From: Romboutsia lituseburensis DSM 797 | GTDB lineage: Bacteria; Bacillota; Clostridia; Peptostreptococcales; Peptostreptococcaceae | Length of the DNA stretch: 64,000 nucleotides | Assembly (NCBI RefSeq): GCF_900103615.1 | Contig: NZ_FNGW01000001.1 | Location: forward strand, 1 to 64,000 | Reading direction: 5' to 3' | Shown here: positions 8,157-16,679 of the stretch, piece after piece | How positions within the stretch are numbered: the stretch's first letter is position 1 | Layout: each line of letters starts with the position of its first letter | Notes under the pieces: generated by a model | The model's database searches: none | What the model saw: only the letters and a program-made list of their open reading frames with translations | What the model was told of the DNA's origin: nothing | Position numbers and translations under genes: made by a program

Positions 8157-8321
8157 TTAACATGGTGGGAAACGCTTCTTACTCGCTAATCTTTCTCCTA
8201 CTATTTCTGATATTTTTTTGTTTGATTGTATTTCTTTAGCTATCTCCATTCTAGTAGAATTTTCTTTTAATAACTTTTTCATTTCTTTATTATTATCAAA
8301 TTCTTCTCTTTTATTTTCCAT
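8157..8321 (-). CDS. Small basic protein (54 aa) ending in a C-terminal cysteine, unknown
   Basis: The predicted protein begins MENKREEFDNNKEMKK and ends ASKKRFPPC. It is strongly charged with net positive charge (about 14 Lys/Arg against 10 Asp/Glu), largely helical, and has a single Cys as the last residue after Pro-Pro. The ATG at 8321 is preceded by AAAGGAAAAAAAT. It is the first gene of a two-gene unit with the 51-residue acidic protein. A charged leader-like body with a short Pro/Cys tail recalls secreted-peptide precursors, but no maturation enzyme is adjacent, so this is only a suggestion. Confidence 0.6.
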   Translation of the reverse strand: MENKREEFDNNKEMKKLLKENSTRMEIAKEIQSNKKISEIVGERLASKKRFPPC

Positions 8322-8550
8322 ATTTTTTTCCTTTCTTTTTTATTTGCCTTTACTTTTAAATTGTCCAGTTATCTAAGTTTTACTACTATAATTTTTTTTA
8401 TTTTTTTGATATTTTTAACTTTAGTTCTATTATTTATTATTAATAATTTGTATATTTTTAATCATTATATAAATAAGAATAAATTTATTTCTATTTTTAA
8501 AATATTATAATTGCTTTATTATATATATTTTTTATTTATATATAGTTTCT
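8322..8550. other. AT-rich intergenic region upstream of the micro-operon
   Basis: About 230 bp with no open reading frame supported by a ribosome site. It must hold the promoter of the 54-residue gene, but no convincing -35/-10 pair can be singled out in the homopolymer-rich sequence. Confidence 0.5.
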
Positions 8551-8602
8551 ATATGTAAAAAAGCTATCTAAAAATATATTTTTAGATAGCTTTTTTACAT
8601 AT
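8551..8602. terminator. Perfect 52-bp palindrome, terminator of the HAD gene
   Basis: The left arm 8551-8576 is the exact reverse complement of 8577-8602 with no loop. The core AAAAAAGCTATCTAAAAA/TTTTTAGATAGCTTTTTT is a terminator for the HAD gene, whose stop codon (8602-8604) touches the palindrome. It is symmetric, so it could act on both strands. Confidence 0.8.
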
Positions 8603-9411
8603 TATGCTAGTTCCTTACTTTGTAAGATTTTCTCTTGTATAGTTTTTATTACTCCACACTCTTCATTAGTGTATTTAGTTTCGAAATTTGCTACTTCTTT
8701 TACATCATCATGTCCATTTTTCATTGCATAACTATAATAAGCGCTTTTCATCATTTCTATATCATTTAAATGATCTCCAAAGACCATAGTTTCTTTATAA
8801 TCTATATCAAACATATCTTGTACTTTTTTAATTGCGATACCCTTATTCGTTCCAAAACTTGACATGTCTAGCCAATATCTGCCTGATGGTGTTAATGTTA
8901 CATCTTCTATATTCTCATTTTTAAATATCTGGTAACTATTAGTCTCAGCATCTGTTAAGTCAAACATATTAACTTTAAATATTCCATCATCTACATCTAA
9001 TAATGAATCTACATTTATAACTGGTAAATTCATAGGGAAAAGTTCGTTTAACTTTTCAAGAACTTTTTCATCTTCTAAGTATAATCCCTTTGTTCCACAC
9101 AGCATAGGATATGCATTTTCTACATTACGCCCAAGTTCTACTAACTTTTTTATAGTATCCTTTTCCAAGAATTTTGAGTATACACATTCATCTTTATAAT
9201 ATATTCCTGTCCCATTTTCACAAATAAACAATAACTCATCTTTATAATCATCGAATTTGTAAGATATATCTAAATAATTTCTTCCTGTGGATATAGCAAA
9301 CATTATATCTTTTTCTTTCAAAGAACTTATAGTTTCCTTAAAGTTATTTGGAATTTCGTGATTACTATTTAGTAAAGTCCCATCCATATCAGTTGCTATT
9401 AATTTAATCAT
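8602..9411 (-). CDS. Cof-type HAD-IIB family phosphatase
   Basis: 269 residues. HAD motif I at residues 5-13 (IATDMDGTLL, nucleophile Asp8 with Asp10), motif II Ser/Thr in ISTGR, and motif III/IV GDHLNDIEMM near residue 213. The C2B cap domain lies between motifs II and III, the layout of the Cof/YidA sugar-phosphate phosphatases. Substrates of such enzymes are broad (sugar phosphates, FMN, PLP), so no specific reaction is assigned. The ATG at 9411 follows AGGAGGGG. Monocistronic. Confidence 0.88.
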   Translation of the reverse strand: MIKLIATDMDGTLLNSNHEIPNNFKETISSLKEKDIMFAISTGRNYLDISYKFDDYKDELLFICENGTGIYYKDECVYSKFLEKDTIKKLVELGRNVENAYPMLCGTKGLYLEDEKVLEKLNELFPMNLPVINVDSLLDVDDGIFKVNMFDLTDAETNSYQIFKNENIEDVTLTPSGRYWLDMSSFGTNKGIAIKKVQDMFDIDYKETMVFGDHLNDIEMMKSAYYSYAMKNGHDDVKEVANFETKYTNEECGVIKTIQEKILQSKELA

Positions 9412-9604
9412 CTAATCCCCTCCTATTGTATAATACATTTTTATAAAAACTGTCATTCCAAGTTTTAATTTATCTACTACATGTTATATTATACATAAAA
9501 TTAAAAAAAACTAAAAGTCATACCTATAATATTATATATATTTACTAGAAAATATTACTAAACTTGTACTTTATTAATAATCCGAAAACTTATGTTTTAT
9601 CAAT

Positions 9605-9636
9605 AAAAATAGCTGAAAATTTATTCAGCTATTTTT
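9605..9636 (-). terminator. Terminator of the chitinase operon
   Basis: 13-bp perfect stem AAAAATAGCTGAA/TTCAGCTATTTTT (9605-9617 with 9624-9636) located 9 bp beyond the stop codon of the second GH18 gene. Confidence 0.85.
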
Positions 9637-9644
9637 ACATATTT

Positions 9645-11336
9645 TTATTTAATTAACTCCCAAGTTTCATCACTACCTGGAACTGTATTTGTCCACCATT
9701 TAGCTTTATATGTATTACCATTGTATCTTACAAGTTCTCCTCCTTGGCAGACTAATCCTTCATAATAATCTATACTTCCATCTTCATTTGGAACTACTAT
9801 TTTTTTCCATGCCTGAGATTTGTCAGGTTCCTCACCTTTTACCCACCATTTAGCTACATATTTTTCTCCTTTAAATATAACTGAGTCTCCTTCTAAATAT
9901 ATCTTATTTGAATCGTATGTATCTTTTGATGAATCTGGTTTTTCTTTAACTATTATTGTCCTTTGTTTAGTAGTTGTAAGACCTTCACTATCTGTTACAG
10001 AATAATTTATTTTGTAATCTCCTGCATTAAATGTATCAACTTTTCCTTCTATTTTTATCTTAGTTGTTATATCTCCATCTTCTCTATCTGTAGCACTTAC
10101 TCCTTCTAATAAATTGAATTTATCTCCTACATATATAGTTTTATTATCTACACCTTGTAATATAGGCGCTTGATTTTTCTGAGGATCTCCTGGATTTGAT
10201 CCTTCTCCAAAAATTTTGTATATATCTGTAAATTGATATTGATTCGTTACTCCTTTATTACTTTCTAACATAGCATCTCTATTCATTGACCAAAAAGATG
10301 TCATTCCAAGACCTTTTTCAATAGAGTGATCTACAACTAATTTAGCCCAATCAGCTCCAAATATAGGGTGAGCTTCTCCTTCAAATCCAATAGACGAAGT
10401 AGTTCCCACTTTTTTATATGATTCACTATCTGTCAAAGATGTATTTGCATATTTTTTAAAGTAATGTTGTACTTGATTTTTAGTATTATCAATTGCCCTT
10501 ATAGACGCTGTCCCATAATTTTCACCTGGTAATAAAGTTCCGCTTCCATAACACATAGTCATTATGTTTACAAGTTCTACATCTACCCCCTGAGATAAAT
10601 ATGCTTCTAAAACATCCAGTTGAACTGATGTTAAACCACTTGGTAAAACAGGCAATGTTAGTACAACATCTACGCCTGTTTCATCTTGAACTTTCTTTAT
10701 AGCTTTAGCATTTGTTATATTTAAAGCTTTACTTTGAGCTGCTCCTCCTTCAATGTCTAAATCTATTCTTGTTAGCCCATATCCGTCTACAATTTCTTTG
10801 TATGTATTATATAAGACATTTACATCTTGAGTTTGCTCCCAAAATGTAACTCCATTTAATCCTCCAAAAGCTAAAGTTACATCTCCACCAATATCTCTTA
10901 ATTCTTTAATTGATTGTTTCATACCTTGGTATTGAGTATTATCATTATTATCTTCATTTAAAACAGAGAATCCACCCCATCCCCATTTAACTTTATTATT
11001 TTCTATTTTTCCTGTCGATTGTATAAAACCTAAATTAAAGAATTTTACACCCGTATCTTCAGATATTCTTTTTAAATTTACAGTACCATTGTTTGTATAT
11101 CCTGGTTTTGTTATCCATGCAACCATATCAACATAAGGTGCATTAACTTGAGATGGCCACTCAATACCTTGTCCTACTCCAAAGTCTATACTCTTATTTG
11201 AATAGTTACTGCTTATTCCTTTATATTCTTGTGCATCAACTTTTATACCATCACAAATGAAAATACCTGATGTCATAATCATAGATAATGTTATTGCTCC
11301 TAATACTTTTTTATTTAATTTTTTTAGGTGTTTCAT
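9645..11336 (-). CDS. Secreted GH18 glycosidase (chitinase), with DUF5011 and two CBM5/12 modules
   Basis: 563 residues. Signal peptide at 1-36 (KKVLGAITLSMIMTSG, cleavage near VDA-QE). The GH18 catalytic TIM barrel spans about 60-385, with the active-site strand LTRIDLDIEGG (Asp192, Asp194, Glu196, the DxDxE motif). A bacterial Ig-like DUF5011 module follows (about 395-468: GVDNKTIYVGDKFNLLEGVS). Two chitin-binding CBM5/12 modules end the protein, each with the AKWW signature (near 494 and 549). It is 25 bp downstream of the larger chitinase, with which it shares the last three modules, indicating co-secretion and action on the same polymer. The barrel belongs to the chitinase-D/endoglycosidase-like branch; some members cut glycoprotein glycans, so chitin as substrate is likely but not certain. 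Confidence 0.9.
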   Translation of the reverse strand: MKHLKKLNKKVLGAITLSMIMTSGIFICDGIKVDAQEYKGISSNYSNKSIDFGVGQGIEWPSQVNAPYVDMVAWITKPGYTNNGTVNLKRISEDTGVKFFNLGFIQSTGKIENNKVKWGWGGFSVLNEDNNDNTQYQGMKQSIKELRDIGGDVTLAFGGLNGVTFWEQTQDVNVLYNTYKEIVDGYGLTRIDLDIEGGAAQSKALNITNAKAIKKVQDETGVDVVLTLPVLPSGLTSVQLDVLEAYLSQGVDVELVNIMTMCYGSGTLLPGENYGTASIRAIDNTKNQVQHYFKKYANTSLTDSESYKKVGTTSSIGFEGEAHPIFGADWAKLVVDHSIEKGLGMTSFWSMNRDAMLESNKGVTNQYQFTDIYKIFGEGSNPGDPQKNQAPILQGVDNKTIYVGDKFNLLEGVSATDREDGDITTKIKIEGKVDTFNAGDYKINYSVTDSEGLTTTKQRTIIVKEKPDSSKDTYDSNKIYLEGDSVIFKGEKYVAKWWVKGEEPDKSQAWKKIVVPNEDGSIDYYEGLVCQGGELVRYNGNTYKAKWWTNTVPGSDETWELIK

Positions 11337-11361
11337 AGTTACTCTCCCCTTTAATTAGTAT

Positions 11362-13773
11362 TTATTTTATAAGTTCCCAAGAAATATCACTTCCTGGAAC
11401 TGTATTTGTCCACCACTTAGCTTTATATACATGATGATTATAATTTACATACTCTCCGCCATTACAAATCATACCTTTGTAATAGTCAATAGTTCCATCT
11501 TCATTTGTAGTTATAACTTTTTCCCATGCTTGAGATTTATCTGGAAATTCTCCCTTTATCCACCATTTGGCTATATATTTTTCTCCTTTAAATATAACTG
11601 AATCTCCTGCTAAATATATTTTATTTGGGTCATATGTGTCTTGTGAAGGTTCTTCTCCTTTTTTTACTACAGTTATAAATCTTTCTTTTTCTATTTTTAA
11701 CCCCTTACTATCTTCTACTGAATAAATTAACTTATATCTACCTTCTTTAAGTGTATCAATATAGCCATCAACTTTTATTTTATCTGTTATATTTCCATCT
11801 TCATTATCGGTAGCTGTAACCCCAGATAATTTGTCAAATAAGTCTCCTATACTTATAGTTTTATTATCTATTCCATGTAATACAGGAGCGTGATTTCCTT
11901 GTGGTGGTACTTCACCATAATCTTCAAATATTGATTGTCTATACATATCAATACCATTTTCTGACATTCGTTGAACAATATCTATTTCTGATATATTTGC
12001 ATCTCCCTTTAGTTTAAGGGTATATGTTTTCCCAGGCTCTATATTTTTGCCTTCCCAAACAGTTTGTAGATCGACTACTGTATATCCATTTACATAGGTA
12101 ACATTTCCAGCCATATGGTCCCCTGATTTTAAAGCTTTATCACTTTTTATGTATAGTTTAGGTGCTTTTATTGTTTCAGCACCTTTTTCTAATGATGATA
12201 ATACATCTTGTGACTCTTCTAGTACTTCATTATTTTTAATACTTATCTCATATCCATTTTTATCTTCTCCCCATTGTTCTTGATATGGATTTATTGATGT
12301 TTCTATATCTAATTTTGAAAAAGTTAGTTTATTTTCTGGCAATCTTTCACTTCCGAAAAGTCCTTCTTTTGAGGCTTTTGTTAATTCATCTCTTTTACTA
12401 GAATCAGTTTTCGCATCTTGAGATGCCATCCAGCCTATCATACCCCCTAGATCATTTTCATTTACATATCTTGTTTTTTCTTTTATTGATTTAACATTAT
12501 CATACGTAAAAAGCTTTTCTGTACTTTCATCATAAAGGTATGGTGCTTTTGCTGTATCATCCCAATATTCTTTTAAACCTGGATATTTTGATTTTAATTT
12601 ATCTAAACTTCTATATGACCATACACCGCCCATTCGTCCTCCATCTCCAGATGCTAATGGGGCTTCATTTTCAGCTCCTCTTGATGGTGTTTGATCTGCA
12701 TCTTTTGTAGTTATTGAAGCTTTATTAAATATACCTGGTAACGAGTTATTACTTCCTTTTTCTACTTTATTCCATCCACGAGTGTAGTAAGCTGCTCCAA
12801 TTACAATTTTATTTTTTTTAGCACCTTTATCTACTAGGTAATTTATTGTTTCATCTATCGATAAATTCTTACCTTTTATAGGATCATTTTGATTTGGATA
12901 AAGTGCCGTTTGGTGTCCACTATATTCATCCCATGCACCTCTCATATCATAACTCATTACATTTGCAAAATCTACAATGTTAAAAAGATTTTTTATATCT
13001 ATACCTAAATCAACTTTACTCTTAGGTGCAGGTATTGCTACTGATAGTTCATAATCTTTATTTATTTTGCTACTTTGTTTATCAAGCTCTGTTCTAAATA
13101 CTTGTAAAAGTTTTATATAGTTCTCTTTATCTTCCTTAGTTGCATTAGGTGTTCCTTCATCATTTTTATTATCTACTAAATCAGGTTGCCTCACATCACA
13201 TGGATATTCCCAGTCAATATCTACAAAATCCATATTTGTGTACTCTATAAATTTTAATACATTTTTTACTAACTTCGCTCTTTTCTCTGGATTTGCTGCT
13301 ACTTCTGAGAAATCACCCGATTTGGACCATCCTCCTATAGATACTCCTATTTTTAAGTTTAGATTTTTTACTTTTAATTCCTGAAATGCACTCAATATAC
13401 CAGCATTAGCAGCTCCCCACTGAACACCATCTTGGCCTACAGGTGCTCCAATAGCAGCATCTTTATCTGTAAATTTTAAATTTCCATTTGAATCAAAATC
13501 TAAAAAAGCAAAATTTAAATGAGTTAACTTATCAGCTGGTATATCTTTTGGATAAAAATTTTCCTGACCTCCCCAAATTGACCAATCACCATAATACATA
13601 ACATTTCTTTTTTGATTATAATTAACTGTCCTTTTAGAATAAGTCGTAGCTTTTTCTTGAGCGCTTACTGTAATGTTCTCCTTTGAATATAATCCTTGTG
13701 TCATAAGCATAGAAATCATTATAGCTGCAGCCACTTGGCTTCTACGTTGTCTTAGTCTCTTTAAATTTTTCAT
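11362..13773 (-). CDS. Secreted GH18 chitinase, multidomain (803 aa)
   Basis: Signal peptide at about 1-39. GH18 catalytic domain from about 53 to 500, starting RNVMYYGDWSIWGG, with SIGGWSKSGDF (145-155), the catalytic motif DFVDIDWEYP (Asp182, Asp185, Asp187, Glu189) and MSYDMRGAWD in the substrate cleft. A beta-rich region follows at about 515-660 (ISIKNNEVLEESQ, YVNGYTVVDLQTVW), resembling accessory domains of clostridial chitinases. Next come a DUF5011 Ig-like module (about 668-745) and two CBM5/12 chitin-binding modules with AKWW. The ATG at 13773 follows GGAGGGAAAGA. The leader carries a c-di-GMP-I riboswitch, so expression of both chitinases should respond to c-di-GMP. The reaction is hydrolysis of beta-1,4-GlcNAc polymers outside the cell. 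Confidence 0.93.
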   Translation of the reverse strand: MKNLKRLRQRRSQVAAAIMISMLMTQGLYSKENITVSAQEKATTYSKRTVNYNQKRNVMYYGDWSIWGGQENFYPKDIPADKLTHLNFAFLDFDSNGNLKFTDKDAAIGAPVGQDGVQWGAANAGILSAFQELKVKNLNLKIGVSIGGWSKSGDFSEVAANPEKRAKLVKNVLKFIEYTNMDFVDIDWEYPCDVRQPDLVDNKNDEGTPNATKEDKENYIKLLQVFRTELDKQSSKINKDYELSVAIPAPKSKVDLGIDIKNLFNIVDFANVMSYDMRGAWDEYSGHQTALYPNQNDPIKGKNLSIDETINYLVDKGAKKNKIVIGAAYYTRGWNKVEKGSNNSLPGIFNKASITTKDADQTPSRGAENEAPLASGDGGRMGGVWSYRSLDKLKSKYPGLKEYWDDTAKAPYLYDESTEKLFTYDNVKSIKEKTRYVNENDLGGMIGWMASQDAKTDSSKRDELTKASKEGLFGSERLPENKLTFSKLDIETSINPYQEQWGEDKNGYEISIKNNEVLEESQDVLSSLEKGAETIKAPKLYIKSDKALKSGDHMAGNVTYVNGYTVVDLQTVWEGKNIEPGKTYTLKLKGDANISEIDIVQRMSENGIDMYRQSIFEDYGEVPPQGNHAPVLHGIDNKTISIGDLFDKLSGVTATDNEDGNITDKIKVDGYIDTLKEGRYKLIYSVEDSKGLKIEKERFITVVKKGEEPSQDTYDPNKIYLAGDSVIFKGEKYIAKWWIKGEFPDKSQAWEKVITTNEDGTIDYYKGMICNGGEYVNYNHHVYKAKWWTNTVPGSDISWELIK

Positions 13774-13877
13774 TCTTTCCCTCCACTTGGGCCATACTAG
13801 GTTAATCTTAATATAAAATTAGACGCTTATAGTATTACATTTTTAAACATCATATTAGCTGTTTTTTGTTTAACAAA

Positions 13878-13908
13878 AAAAACTACTCTTAAAGAGTAGT
13901 TTGATGGT
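13878..13908 (-). terminator. Riboswitch expression-platform terminator in the chitinase leader
   Basis: Minus strand: stem AAACTACTCTT/AAGAGTAGTTT followed by a run of T, located between the c-di-GMP aptamer and the chitinase start codon and about 105 bp from the latter. With no gene before it, it fits a riboswitch-controlled terminator. Confidence 0.75.
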
Positions 13909-13959
13909 ATAGTTAATAAGACATATAAAAATGTCATATAAAAACAAAAAGTATACATA

Positions 13960-14048
13960 CTCTTTGGCAACTGGCTGGCATAATATACATAAGCATACCT
14001 TAGCCCCTATAGCTTTGCGTCATTAGATTTCCCTAACTTTGCCTATTT
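13960..14048 (-). ncRNA. Cyclic di-GMP-I (GEMM-I) riboswitch aptamer
   Basis: On the minus strand: P1 arms GGCAA (template 14039-14043) and TTGCC (13966-13970); the GAAA tetraloop hairpin TTAGG-GAAA-TCTAA; then the near-invariant GACGCAAAGC, GGGGCTAAGGT, and the 3' GCCAGCCAGTTGCC. These match the class I c-di-GMP aptamer (P1b with GNRA tetraloop, conserved ACGCAAAGCC core and its receptor helix). A terminator lies about 50 bp downstream, then the chitinase operon. Whether c-di-GMP turns expression on or off depends on the antiterminator pairing, which I could not fold with confidence. Confidence 0.92.
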
Positions 14049-14070
14049 AATTTTTATAAATAAATAACAA

Positions 14071-14099
14071 TTATTATTTGTTAATTATTACCTATTCAA
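14071..14099 (-). promoter_or_regulatory. Candidate promoter of the riboswitch/chitinase transcript
   Basis: Minus strand TTGAAT (14094-14099) and TAATAA (14071-14076) with a 17-bp spacer, about 20 bp upstream of the aptamer 5' end. Confidence 0.4.
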
Positions 14100-14342
14100 T
14101 TCAATGTAATTATATCAGACATTTTTGTATGGTACAATACATTTTTTATTATTTTTTATTTATTGTTCTTATTTTCTTTTCTAAATTTGAATTAGTATTT
14201 AATTAAATAAATCTTATTACTATATATAATTAAAAATATAAACTTACTATTAACATTATTTATTCCTTATATTTTTAATTATATGTTATTACAAGTAAAT
14301 AATAAAAGTACTTAAATACAAATAATTATATACAACTTAAAA
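14100..14342. other. AT-rich intergenic region between the riboswitch promoter and the YbhN-like gene
   Basis: No gene seen. It contains only AT-rich sequence and, at its right end, the terminator of the neighbouring gene. Confidence 0.5.
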
Positions 14343-14376
14343 CAAGATGACTTCTGTACAATACGAAGTCATCTTG
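14343..14376 (-). terminator. Terminator of the YbhN-like gene
   Basis: 12-bp perfect stem CAAGATGACTTC/GAAGTCATCTTG with a 10-nt loop, followed by TTTT on the minus strand, 53 bp beyond the stop codon. Confidence 0.75.
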
Positions 14377-14429
14377 CTTATTAGTAAACTACTATATTAA
14401 ATAAAAAATACTCTAAAGTATACATTATT

Positions 14430-15494
14430 TTATTTTGCTTTAACTAGCTTTAATCTTTTATTATTTTTATATTTTCCCATATGATAATGAGTATTTACAG
14501 TAAATATTCCACAAATTATTACTACAAAATAGTAAATAAATGCACCATATAAAAATACTGCAAATCCAGAAAGTTCTTTTGGAAATACATTAGCAAATAT
14601 AGTTAAAAATGCAATTTCATTTGCCCCTACATTCCCTGGTGTTGGAACTGGTGAAACAGCCATATATAAAAACACTTGTAAAGTTAAAATATCAATATAA
14701 TTTTGACTATTTAAATTAAATGCTTTATAGATACAATATGTTATACTAAAAAATACTGTCAGTTGTATTATCGTTAACAATATGCTTGTTATAAGAGCTT
14801 TTTTATTCTTTATAAATATTTTTATTGAATAACTATATTCGTCTATATATAAATTTATCGTAGATTTTTTACATTTTAAATTTTTAAATATTTTTAATTT
14901 TGACAACATATCAATAATAATGTTTACTAAAAATTTGATTTTTTTAGGGCTACATACAATTAGCATTCCTGTAATAAGCATAATTATATTCATAATCATC
15001 CCGATTGTCATCATTAGCATAACCGATGGCATTTCACTTTTTAAAATACTCATATTTCCCATTATAAAAACACCACAATATATAGTTACTATAGTTTGAA
15101 ATAATACTGTCTTATTAGTAATTATAGCTATTGACTTGCTAAGGCTTACATTATACTGAGTTAGACTATATACCTGTATAGGTTGGCTTCCTGAAGCAAA
15201 TGGAGTTACTAGATTATAGTATAATCCCATTGTTCCAATTTTAAATCCTATGAGCTTTATTTTAGTCTTTTGTATGGCATTTATTATTATTTCAAGTATT
15301 AAAGATTCAAATAGTATATATCCTATCATTAAAAGAATTCCAAGTGCCAGAAATTTTTTATTAACAATTTCTATAATATGAGGAATTAACTTTATGTCTA
15401 ATGTTGTTGATACTACATAAGTTGTAAGGCATATTAGAAACAATAAAAAACCATATTGAATTAAAGCTTTTTTCTTTTTAGTTAATTTTGTCAT
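14430..15494 (-). CDS. Lysylphosphatidylglycerol synthase-type transmembrane (YbhN/UPF0104) protein
   Basis: 354 residues with about 8-9 membrane segments. The family signatures NLVTPFASGSQPIQVYSLTQ (about 95-114) and VSPVPTPGNVGANEIAF near 290 are typical of the flippase-like membrane domain also found in MprF. There is no soluble lysyl-transferase domain, so this is a stand-alone membrane domain, probably a lipid-linked substrate flippase rather than an aminoacyl-PG synthase. The start at 15494 has AGGAG upstream. It is monocistronic with no informative neighbours. Confidence 0.8.
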   Translation of the reverse strand: MTKLTKKKKALIQYGFLLFLICLTTYVVSTTLDIKLIPHIIEIVNKKFLALGILLMIGYILFESLILEIIINAIQKTKIKLIGFKIGTMGLYYNLVTPFASGSQPIQVYSLTQYNVSLSKSIAIITNKTVLFQTIVTIYCGVFIMGNMSILKSEMPSVMLMMTIGMIMNIIMLITGMLIVCSPKKIKFLVNIIIDMLSKLKIFKNLKCKKSTINLYIDEYSYSIKIFIKNKKALITSILLTIIQLTVFFSITYCIYKAFNLNSQNYIDILTLQVFLYMAVSPVPTPGNVGANEIAFLTIFANVFPKELSGFAVFLYGAFIYYFVVIICGIFTVNTHYHMGKYKNNKRLKLVKAK

Positions 15495-15793
15495 ATTTTT
15501 TCTCCTAATATTTATTAACCATTATTACATCATATACTATTATACAACTTATATGCAATACTTTTGTACTATTTGTAATTATATGTAATTCGATTTTTAA
15601 ATTTATTCATTTTTAATATATTTAAATTAAATAGCTTCATATAGTATATTTACTATATATTTTAAAATAAATTTATCTATTTACTTTTTATTTTACAAAC
15701 TTTTTTAATTTTCTAATTGTAAAAATTCATACTAAATTTCTAAAAATAAATTTACTTTACATATTTTTAACATATATGTAGTTATCTTAAATA
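15495..15793. other. Intergenic region without genes
   Basis: About 300 bp of AT-rich sequence upstream of the YbhN-like gene, holding presumably its promoter. No structured RNA or open reading frame with a ribosome site is visible. Confidence 0.5.
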
Positions 15794-15830
15794 AAAAAGA
15801 GCTATTAAATATATTTATATAGCTCTTTTT
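15794..15830 (-). terminator. Terminator of the rnf operon
   Basis: 12-bp stem AAAAAGAGCTAT/ATAGCTCTTTTT (15794-15805 with 15819-15830), 4 bp after the rnfB stop codon. Confidence 0.88.
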
Positions 15831-15834
15831 CTGT

Positions 15835-16653
15835 TTATTTCATTTCTTCATCATAATAATTTAATGCACCCGTTGGACATTTAATCAAACATTTTGGATT
15901 CTTGCATTTATCTATACAAATTTTCTCATCTACTATAGCTAAATTATTCTCTATTTTTATAGCATTATGCTCACAGTTTTTAGCACATATCCCACAACCT
16001 AAACAAGATGCTTTGCAAGCTTTTTTGGCTATAGATCCTTTGTCTAAACTATTGCAACTAACTACAACTATAGTGTCTTGCGCAACCATTTTTATAACAT
16101 GTTTTGGACATATACTTTCACATTTTCCACATCCAGTACATAAATCCTTGTCTATAATTGGTAAATTATTTTCACCCATTTCTATAGCCTCAAAAGGACA
16201 GTTTTTTACACATGTTCCTAATCCTAAACATCCAAATGAGCATTCTTTAGCTCCTCCTAACAAACTATTTGCACAAATACAATCTTGTATACCTTCATAA
16301 TTATACTTTACAGTAGTATTCTCACTACATCCATTACATTTTAAACAAGCATATCTAGGTTCAATTTCTTCTGCTTTTTTGCCTGTTAACTCTGCTACCA
16401 TATTTGCAACTAACTCTTTTCCTGGTATACATAGGTTAGGAGGTACATCTTCATCTAATACTACAGCTTCTGCATAGGCCAAGCATCCAGCATATCCACA
16501 AGCCCCACATTGACCTTTAGGAAGGACATCTTCTACTATGTGTATTAGAGGATTGGTTTCTACTTCAAATTTTTTATTTGCTATAGCTAGTATAAGTCCA
16601 AAGAATATCCCCACCGATGTTAATAATACTACTATTAATATAGCAGTCTCCAT
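15835..16653 (-). CDS. rnfB: Rnf electron transport complex subunit B (ferredoxin-like)
   Basis: 272 residues. An N-terminal membrane anchor (about 1-25) is followed by the 4Fe-4S motif CGACGYAGCLAYAEA with its fourth Cys in PNLCIPG. Three or more ferredoxin-type clusters follow: CLGLGTCVKNCPFEAI, CTGCGKCESICPKHVI and CLGCGICAKNCEHNAI, then a further Cys-rich end. This is the cluster-rich RnfB of clostridia and acetogens. It takes electrons from reduced ferredoxin for the membrane ferredoxin:NAD+ oxidoreductase, coupled to Na+ or H+ export. Start set at 16653 (ATG behind AAGGAG); a GTG three codons earlier overlaps that site. Last gene of the operon. Confidence 0.95.
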   Translation of the reverse strand: METAILIVVLLTSVGIFFGLILAIANKKFEVETNPLIHIVEDVLPKGQCGACGYAGCLAYAEAVVLDEDVPPNLCIPGKELVANMVAELTGKKAEEIEPRYACLKCNGCSENTTVKYNYEGIQDCICANSLLGGAKECSFGCLGLGTCVKNCPFEAIEMGENNLPIIDKDLCTGCGKCESICPKHVIKMVAQDTIVVVSCNSLDKGSIAKKACKASCLGCGICAKNCEHNAIKIENNLAIVDEKICIDKCKNPKCLIKCPTGALNYYDEEMK

Positions 16654-16679
16654 ATATTTCACTCCTTTTTAAAACATCT

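Noticed and set aside
7927-8321. AgrD-like cyclic peptide precursor
   Set aside because: The 54-residue protein ends in Cys but lacks the AgrD layout (internal Cys plus acidic tail), and no AgrB-like protease is present.
14365-14376. Second riboswitch in the 14.1-14.4 kb gap
   Set aside because: The only structure is a simple terminator hairpin of the YbhN-like gene.
15902-16300. 132-residue plus-strand frame opposite rnfB
   Set aside because: Lies completely antisense to the Fe-S motifs of rnfB; its Cys/His/Pro-rich composition is a by-product of those codons.
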